A stretch of 64,000 nt of DNA from Phytohabitans suffuscus (GTDB lineage Bacteria; Actinomycetota; Actinomycetes; Mycobacteriales; Micromonosporaceae): NCBI RefSeq assembly GCF_011764565.1, contig NZ_AP022871.1, positions 9,672,320 to 9,736,319 on the forward strand, written 5' to 3'. The translations under genes and the position numbers were made by a program. Each line of letters starts with the position of its first letter. Within the stretch, counting starts at the first letter, position 1. The notes beneath the pieces are model-generated. The model was not told the origin of the DNA, did not search any database, and worked only from the letters and a program-made list of their open reading frames with translations. Below, one piece after another: positions 56,058-64,000 of the stretch.

Positions 56058-57054
56058 GCCGTTGCTCCCCGCACGTTGTGGAACATCGTGGCCGGCTCCG
56101 GGTCGGGCAGCGCGGCCACGGTGTCGGTGACCGCGTCGAGGTCTTCGCGGACCGCCTTCTCCAGCGCGGTCAGGTCGTCCGCGGTGGCCGCGCCGGTGGC
56201 CAGCAGCTCGACCCGGGCCAGCGTCAGCGGGTCGCGTTCGCGCCACCGCTCCAGCTCCCCCGCCGGGCGGTAGGTCGCCTGGTCGGCGCGGGAGTGGCCG
56301 GCGAAGCGGTAGGTCTTGGCCTCCACCAGCGTCGGCCCAGCCCCGGCCCGGGCCCGCGCGACCGCCTCGGCCAGCACCGCCCGGGTCGCGGCGACGTCCA
56401 TGCCGTCGACCGGCACGCCGGGGATGTCGTAGGAGCCGGCGCGGCGGTACAGGTCGCTGAGCGGGGTGGTGACGTCGATCCGGCTGTACTCGGCGTAGAC
56501 GTTGTTGTCGCAGACGAAGACGACCGGCAGCTTCCACACGGCGGCCAGGTTGAGCGCCTCGTGGAACGCGCCGATGTTGGCCGCGCCGTCGCCGAAGACG
56601 CAGACCGCGACGCGGTCCTCGCCGCGGGTCTGGAAGGCCAGCGCCGCCCCGGCGGCCACCGGCAGGCCGGCGCCGACGATCGCGAACGTGGGCAGCAGGC
56701 CGACGTCCGGGTCGGAGAGGTGCATCGAGCCGCCGACCCCGCCGGTACACCCGGCGGCCTTGCCCATGATCTCGGCCAGCACCGAGTGGACGGTCATGCC
56801 GAGGGCGAGCGCGATGCCGTGCCCCCGGTAGGTGGCGCTGACCGTGTCGGTGGGGCGCAGCTCCAGCGCCAGGCTGACGTCGAGCGCCTCCTGCCCGGCG
56901 CACAGGTGGGTGGTGCCGTGGATGGCGCCGCGCGCGAACAGCTCGTTGACCCGGTCCTCGAAGCGGCGGATCTCGTACATCCGCTCGTAGCGGGCGACCG
57001 GGTCGGTGAGCGCCGCACGGCGCTCCCCGGATCCTGCGAACGCACAAGCGTCAT
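56054..57054 (-). CDS. 2-Oxoacid dehydrogenase E1 component, alpha subunit (frameshift near start)
   Basis: About 333 residues. MYEIRRFEDRVNELFARGAI, HLCAGQEALDVSLAL, TYRGHGIALALGMTV, GGVGGSMHLSDP and the thiamine-diphosphate motif CVFGDGAANIGAFHEALNLA, then the phosphorylation-loop-like AGHSRADQATYR. ATG 57054 overlaps the E1-beta stop; one base restored in the C4 run 57025-57028 gives MTLVRSQDPGERRAALTDPV. With E1-beta it decarboxylates a 2-oxoacid and reductively acylates lipoyl groups. The AcoA/PdhA-like length fits pyruvate, acetoin or another small 2-oxoacid. Confidence 0.9.
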
Positions 57055-58067
57055 GCCGCCACTCCCTCCCGGCGCCACCACGGGTCCGGCACCTCGCCGG
57101 TCTCCAGGTAGGCCCTCAGCTGGTACTCGATCTCGTCGGCCGACGGGCTGAAGCGGGCCTCCAGACCCTTGTTGTAGGGGACGGGCACGTCCGGCGCGGT
57201 GATCCGGAACGGTGGGGCCTGCAGCGCCCGGAACGCCGCCGACGTCACCGCGGCCACGATCTCGCTGCCCCAGCCGCCGCTGGCCGGCGCCTCCTCGACC
57301 ACGACGAGCCGGCCGGTCCTGGCCACCGAGGCGAGCACGGTGGCGCGGTCCCAGGGCACCAGCGTGGACAGGTCGACCACCTCGACGCCGGTGCCGAGCC
57401 GCTCGGCGGCGCCGAGCGCGGTGCGGACGGTCTGCCCGAGCGCGACGACGGTCACCGCGTCGCCCCGGCGGACCACGCGGGCGGTGCCGAGCGGGACGAT
57501 GCCCTCGTCGCCGGTGACGCAGTCGCCGCGCTCGGCGTAGAGCACGCGCGGCTCCAGGATGGCGACCGGGTCGGGGTCGCGGATGGCGGCGCGCAGCAGC
57601 CCGTACGCGGTCTGCGCGTCGCTGGGCACGGCGACCTTGAGGCCGGGTGTGGCGGTGAGCCAGTTTTCCAGCGTCTGGCTGTGCTGGGTGCCGAAGCCGA
57701 GGCCGGAGCCGGTGCTGGCGCGGACCACCAGCGGGACCGTGACCCGGCCGTTGCTGAGGTAGCGGAACGTGGCCGCCTCGGTGACCAGCTGGTCGAGCGC
57801 GACGCCGAGGAACTCCATGAACATGATCTCGGCGACCGGCCGCATGCCCATCGTCGCGGCGCCGACGGCCGCGCCGACGAAGCCCATCTCGGAGATCGGG
57901 GTGTCCCGCACCCGCAGCGGTCCGAACTCGGCCAGCAGCCCCTCCGAGGTCTTGAACGGGCCCTCGGCGGCGGCCACGTCCTCGCCGAAGAGCATCACTG
58001 AACCGTCTTCGCGCATCGCGTCGGCCAACGCCGCCGCGATGGCCTGCCGCACCCGCATCCGCGCCAT
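57051..58067 (-). CDS. 2-Oxoacid dehydrogenase E1 component, beta subunit
   Basis: 338 residues. MARMRVRQAIAAALADAMREDG, VMLFGEDVAAAEGPFKTSEGL, DTPISEMGFVGAAVGAATMG, STGSGLGFGTQHSQTLENWL (active-site His region), VVDLSTLVPWDRATVLASV and PYNKGLEARFSPSADEI. First gene of the E1-beta, E1-alpha, lipoyl, lactonase, enolase, PrpD operon; all junctions overlap or are under 15 bp. A LacI-type CTGGAAACG sequence lies 34-42 bp upstream of the start. Confidence 0.93.
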   Translation of the reverse strand: MARMRVRQAIAAALADAMREDGSVMLFGEDVAAAEGPFKTSEGLLAEFGPLRVRDTPISEMGFVGAAVGAATMGMRPVAEIMFMEFLGVALDQLVTEAATFRYLSNGRVTVPLVVRASTGSGLGFGTQHSQTLENWLTATPGLKVAVPSDAQTAYGLLRAAIRDPDPVAILEPRVLYAERGDCVTGDEGIVPLGTARVVRRGDAVTVVALGQTVRTALGAAERLGTGVEVVDLSTLVPWDRATVLASVARTGRLVVVEEAPASGGWGSEIVAAVTSAAFRALQAPPFRITAPDVPVPYNKGLEARFSPSADEIEYQLRAYLETGEVPDPWWRREGVAA

Positions 58068-58098
58068 CCGACCTACCCCTCCGGCCTGCATCTTCTCG

Positions 58099-58224
58099 GG
58101 CTGGAAACGATTCTAATCCTGACCCGACCACGGCCGTGCAGTCAAGCGCCGGAGCGGACATGTGACGGTGCGGCGGGCCCTGGCCGGGCCTGGAGGGGCT
58201 CAGATCTCGGTAACGTTTCCAGCC
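58099..58224. promoter_or_regulatory. LacI-type operators upstream of the E1-beta operon
   Basis: GGCTGGAAACGATTCTAATCC (58099-58119) in the intergenic gap and CGGTAACGTTTCCAGCC (58208-58224) inside the last codons of the MaoC gene. Their shared GGCTGGAAACG, one on each strand, could let a repressor tetramer loop the DNA between them (about 105 bp). Confidence 0.6.
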
Positions 58225-59036
58225 TCGTGCCGGCTGTGCGCGGTGAGGCGGCCGGCCCCGTCCAGCACGCGCGCGCCCGCCCCGGCGCCGTCGGGTCCGG
58301 GCAGCACCGTCAGCGTCTGCACGCCGACCATCGGCGCCACCAGCCGGTACCCGAACGTCCGCCCGACCAGGCCACCGCCGTGCCGGCGGGCGAGCTCGGC
58401 CATCATCAGCGCCTGCAGCGGCCCGTGCACGACCAGCCCCGGGTACCCCTCCGCGCTCGCCCACCCCGGGTCGTAGTGGATGCGGTGCGCGTTGTAGGTC
58501 AGGGCCGAGAAGCGGAACAGGAACGCCTCGTCGACCGCCAGGCGCAGCCGCGGCCCCTCCGCCTGCTCCCGCTCGGGCTCGCCGCCGGTCGGTGTGGCGC
58601 CGCCGGCCGCGCGGTACACCAGGTCGCCCTCCTCGACGATCGCGACCTGCCCGCCCTGGCTGATCTCGGTGCGCAGGGTGAGGAAGGTCAGCGGGCCGGT
58701 GCGCCCGACCTTCTCGCTGGTCCGCGCCACCCAGCTCACCCGCGTCGCCCGCTGCCCGATGCGCAGCGGCCGGACGGTGGTGACGCGCCCGCCGGCGAAC
58801 ATCCGCCTCAGCCCGGGACCGGGCGGCGCCGGCACGCCCGACGTGGGATGACCGTCGGGGCCCAGGTCCGCGGTGCGGCGCCGCTCCAGCAGGTACACCC
58901 AGTGCCACATCGGCGGCAGCACGGACTCGGGGACCTCGGTCTCCAGCAGGTTGGCGAGGGCCTCCGCGGGCTCGGGCGCGATGACCTCTTCCCGCACCAC
59001 GCCGCCGGCCGGCGGCGGCACCGTCATGATCGACAT
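58200..59036 (-). CDS. MaoC-like (HTD2 / mesaconyl- or itaconyl-CoA hydratase type) dehydratase
   Basis: 278 residues with two hot-dog folds. N-terminal part: VLPPMWHWVYLLERR, RRMFAGGRVTTVRPLRIG, LRTEISQGGQVAIVEEGDLVYRAA; C-terminal part with the hydratase residues: FRFSALTYNAHRIHYDPGWA and YPGLVVHGPLQALMM (Asn-His ... His). PPMWHWVYxLE is characteristic of mesaconyl-C4-CoA/itaconyl-CoA hydratases and related HTD2 proteins. With the CaiB and CitE proteins it gives the enzyme types needed for a C5-dicarboxyl-CoA route. Confidence 0.85.
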   Translation of the reverse strand: MSIMTVPPPAGGVVREEVIAPEPAEALANLLETEVPESVLPPMWHWVYLLERRRTADLGPDGHPTSGVPAPPGPGLRRMFAGGRVTTVRPLRIGQRATRVSWVARTSEKVGRTGPLTFLTLRTEISQGGQVAIVEEGDLVYRAAGGATPTGGEPEREQAEGPRLRLAVDEAFLFRFSALTYNAHRIHYDPGWASAEGYPGLVVHGPLQALMMAELARRHGGGLVGRTFGYRLVAPMVGVQTLTVLPGPDGAGAGARVLDGAGRLTAHSRHEAGNVTEI

Positions 59037-59123
59037 GGGAACACGCTACCGCGACCCCGGTGGGCGGTGATATGACCAAACATATATGTATTTACTTCGA
59101 TGCATCGCGCCTACCCTGAGGTG

Positions 59124-60259
59124 ATGCTGCGCAGGCTCGCCCACGTCGCCGCCGCGTCCCTCCTGGTCACCGCGGGGCTGCTCGCCCCGGGCCGCCCGGC
59201 CGTGGCCGCCCCGGCTCCCGAACCGGCCGCCCCGCCCGGCCCGCTCGCCGCGATGGCGCGCGACCTCGGCCTCGACGCCGCCGGGCCCGGCGGCACCTGA
59301 CCGCCACCGCGGCGGCCGCGCGCGCCGAGGCGGTCCTGCGCCCCGCGCTCGGCGGCCGGTTCGGCGGCGCCTGGGTCGACCCGGCCGGCGACCCGGTCGC
59401 CGCGGTCACCGATCCGGCCGGCCTGGCCGCCGCCCGCGCCACCGGGGTCCGGGCGCGGCTCGTCCGGTACTCCGAGGCGGAGCTGGCCGCGACCGCCGCC
59501 CGGCTGGACCGCGCCGCGCGCACCGCACCCGCCGGCGTGACCGGCTGGTCCGCCGACCTGGGCGCCAACCGCGTCGTCGTGACCGCCCTGCCCGGCACGG
59601 CCGCCGCCGCGCGCGCCTTCGCCACGGCCGCCGGCGCGGCGCCCGGCACGGTCCTGGTCGCCACCGCGGCGGCACACCCGGCGCCGCGCGCGGACGTCTA
59701 CGGCGGAGACCCGTTCCGGACCGCGGCCGGCGGCCGGTGCTCGGCCTCGTTCACGGTGGTCGGCGGGTTCCTCACCGCGCGGCACTGCGCCAGCCGGGTC
59801 GGCGAGCCGGTGTACACGCCCGGCGGACTACGGATGGGCCAGGTCGCGGCGGTCGGCCCGGCCACCTCCGACTACGCGTTCGTGCGGCTCGACCCCGGCT
59901 GGAACCCGGTGGGGCGGATCCGCGCCGGCGCGTCGCTGCTGCCGGTGGCCGGTGCCACGTCCGCCCCGGTCGGCGCCGCCGTGTGCCGGCTGGGCAGCAC
60001 CACCGGCTGGCGCTGCGGCACGGTCCAGGCCAAGAACGTGACCGTCGTCTACGCCGGTGGCGCCGTCCACGGACTGACCAGGACCAGCGCCTGCTCCGAG
60101 CCGGGCGACTCGGGCGGCCCGTTCCTGGCCGGCAGCCAGGCGCAGGGCATCACCTCCGGCGGGTCCGGCAACTGCACCACCGGTGGCGTCACCTACTTCC
60201 AGCCGGTCGGGGTGCCGCTGGCCGCCCTCGGCCTGACCCTGCTGACCTCGACCACCTGA
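59124..60259 (+). CDS. Secreted S1 (alpha-lytic/streptogrisin-type) serine protease, one frameshift
   Basis: About 378 residues. Signal peptide LAHVAAASLLVTAGLLAPGRPAVA, then an inhibitory propeptide (HLTATAAAARAEAVLRPALG, GVTGWSADLGANRVVV) and the protease with triad His (GGFLTARHCAS), Asp (TSDYAFVRLDPGW) and Ser (CSEPGDSGGPFLAGSQAQG); VCRLGSTTGWRCGTVQ is typical of streptogrisins. The frame breaks at C3 59286-59288; one more C gives AAGPRRHLTATAAAA. Extracellular protein digestion. Confidence 0.88.
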
Positions 60260-60265
60260 CGGCCC

Positions 60266-60300
60266 GACCGCCTGACCCGGGCACGCCGGGTCAGGCGGTC
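60266..60300. terminator. Strong bidirectional terminator
   Basis: Perfect 14-bp stem GACCGCCTGACCCG / CGGGTCAGGCGGTC with a 7-base loop, between the convergent protease and katG genes. Confidence 0.75.
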
Positions 60301-60326
60301 AGACGCCGGTCAGGCAGAGGCGCCGG

Positions 60327-62993
<2,667 letters not shown>

Positions 62994-62995
62994 TC

Positions 62996-63025
62996 AACAT
63001 ATGCCACTTATCTGGAAGCGTTCAA
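62996..63025 (-). promoter_or_regulatory. furA promoter (leaderless)
   Basis: On the minus strand TTGAAC (63020-63025) and TATGTT (62996-63001) are separated by 18 bp, and the furA GTG lies 6 bp after the second hexamer, where transcription would start. The AT-rich stretch around it is the likely FurA binding site. Confidence 0.65.
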
Positions 63026-63223
63026 GTTTTCGGGAAATTGGCGGCGGCCGGGTGGCGGCCGTCACCCCGCGGGGGTGTCATCAGCGGTGCCCCGGTCCGC
63101 GCCACTCGCGGACCGTATGCTCCCGCGGGCACCGCTGCGGCCGGCGGCTCGCGGGGCGAGCCGGGACCCCCGGCCTCCGCTGCCGGGTCCGCGGTGAGAA
63201 TGGTCGGTGAGGGAGGGACGAGC

Positions 63224-63514
63224 ATGGCTCTGGGCTTCATCCGGCGGCACGCCGCCGCCGTCGCGGCCGCCAGCCTGCCCGCCGCGCTGCTGGCCGGCTG
63301 CGGGTTCCGGGACGCGATCTGCGGGTCGGACCAGTACCCGGTCCTGCAGGTCGGCGGCACCGGCCGCCAGTGCGTCAGCGAGAGCGACGGGCCACCGGCC
63401 GGGTGGACGCGCTTCCCGGCCGGCAAGGAGCCGAAGCACGTGGACGACGAGTGGGACGTCTACTGGCGGACCCACACCATCGACGAGAGCGGCGAGATCG
63501 TCGAGTCCCGCTGA
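63224..63514 (+). CDS. SCO0607-family small lipoprotein
   Basis: 96 residues. Signal peptide with lipobox (FIRRHAAAVAAASLPAALLAGCG), then a short domain with two further Cys (AICGSDQYPV, GRQCVSESD) and PAGWTRFPAGKEPKHVDDEWDVYW, the conserved block of the Streptomyces SCO0607 family. Preceded by GGGAGGG. Function unknown. Confidence 0.8.
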   Translation: MALGFIRRHAAAVAAASLPAALLAGCGFRDAICGSDQYPVLQVGGTGRQCVSESDGPPAGWTRFPAGKEPKHVDDEWDVYWRTHTIDESGEIVESR

Positions 63515-63620
63515 CCCGTGACGCGCGTCCGGGCGGGGGGCGCGGTCTCGGCCGCCACCCTCCGCCCGGACGGTCCTCCACACCGTCTCCCCCGGCACCG
63601 CGGCGCCGGGACGCCCGGGA

Positions 63621-64000
63621 TCAGCCGCCGGTCGCCGACGGGACCGGGGTCGGCGACGGGCTGGCCGCCGCGCCCTGCTGCTGGGCCTGCGCCGCGGCCG
63701 GGACCGGCAGCGCGCTGCCCTTGACGAACTCGTCCCAGCTGACGTTCCACGCCGTCCAGCCGTTGCCCTGCTCCAGCTTCGTCTCGGTGCCCTTGACCGT
63801 CACCAGGTCGCCGACCTGCGTGACCCCCATGAGCCAGTTGGCGGCGGAGGCGGACAGGTTGGTGCAGCCGTGCGAGACGTTCCGGTAGCCCTGGTCCCCC
63901 ACCGACCACGGGGCCCCGTGGATGAACTCGCCGCCCCAGGTGAGCCGCTGCGCGTCCGCGACGTCGACCACGTAGCCGCCGTCCGGCTCGCCGCGGGTGT
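63621..64000 (-). CDS. L,D-transpeptidase (YkuD), C-terminal part
   Basis: The gene runs off the right edge; about 126 C-terminal residues are present. The YkuD catalytic block is clear: WGGEFIHGAPWSVGDQGYRN and VSHGCTNLS with the catalytic Cys and the two His residues, followed by WNVSWDEFVKGSALPV typical of actinobacterial Ldt proteins and a Pro/Ala/Gln-rich tail. Such enzymes make 3-3 cross-links in peptidoglycan outside the membrane. Confidence 0.9.
   Translation of the reverse strand, partial: TRGEPDGGYVVDVADAQRLTWGGEFIHGAPWSVGDQGYRNVSHGCTNLSASAANWLMGVTQVGDLVTVKGTETKLEQGNGWTAWNVSWDEFVKGSALPVPAAAQAQQQGAAASPSPTPVPSATGG

Overview
The window is very GC-rich chromosomal DNA from an actinobacterium. 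A mycelial, Micromonosporaceae-like genus is my best guess. The evidence is third-position G/C bias, GTG starts, ATGA/GTGA-coupled operons, a mycothiol-type maleylpyruvate isomerase, a DevR/Acg dormancy pair, a furA-katG operon, a large LuxR (LAL) regulator, a SARP regulator and an SCO0607-type lipoprotein. The genus call is inference.

Layout. 0-5 kb: the end of a DevS-type sensor kinase, an IS5-like element, a 1-kb island of dispersed palindromic repeats, then devR and a divergent Acg nitroreductase sharing a DosR box. 5-9 kb: an LCP cell-wall ligase and a LAL regulator. 9-14.9 kb: a MarR regulator divergent from a luciferase-like/FAD oxidase fusion and a second luciferase-like oxidoreductase, then a siderophore-interacting reductase and a secreted propeller-like protein. 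14.9-16.3 kb: a MITE and an IS630 element inserted side by side in the stop-codon junction of two convergent genes. 16.3-20.6 kb: an ArsR-SRPBCC-glyoxalase operon, a lone GvpL/F, an anti-sigma/sigma pair and a PrmC-like methyltransferase. 20.6-29 kb: a secreted rhamnogalacturonan lyase, a Thr/Pro-rich lipoprotein, an orphan condensation-domain protein and an M36 metallopeptidase. 29-37.6 kb: a universal stress protein, LigC ligase, a K+ channel with a KdpE-like regulator, a triple zinc-ribbon protein, a SARP regulator, a mycothiol-type isomerase and a methyltransferase, with a second repeat island.

37.7-59.0 kb is the most interesting part: a sugar-catabolism island of 18 genes. It holds two glycoside hydrolases (GH36-like and DUF4038/GH140-like), a CUT1 sugar ABC importer, an SDR and a Gfo/Idh dehydrogenase, a lactonase-type amidohydrolase, two enolase-superfamily sugar-acid dehydratase candidates, a MmgE/PrpD protein, a 2-oxoacid dehydrogenase E1-alpha/E1-beta with a stand-alone lipoyl domain, a family III CoA transferase, a MaoC-type hydratase and a CitE-type CoA-ester lyase, with a local LacI regulator. 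LacI-type operator sequences sharing CTGGAAACG or its complement lie at three of its intergenic regions. I infer import of an oligosaccharide, oxidation to a sugar lactone and acid, dehydration to 2-oxo-3-deoxy acids, oxidation to CoA esters and final lyase cleavage. I cannot match this combination to a pathway I know. 59.1-64 kb: a secreted S1 protease, katG-fur, a small lipoprotein and the end of an L,D-transpeptidase gene.

Data caution: about sixteen apparent frameshifts, nearly all explained by one missing C/G in a short C or G run, break otherwise good genes. They look like homopolymer errors in the assembly rather than real gene decay, so I annotate the genes as intact reading frames with a marked shift.
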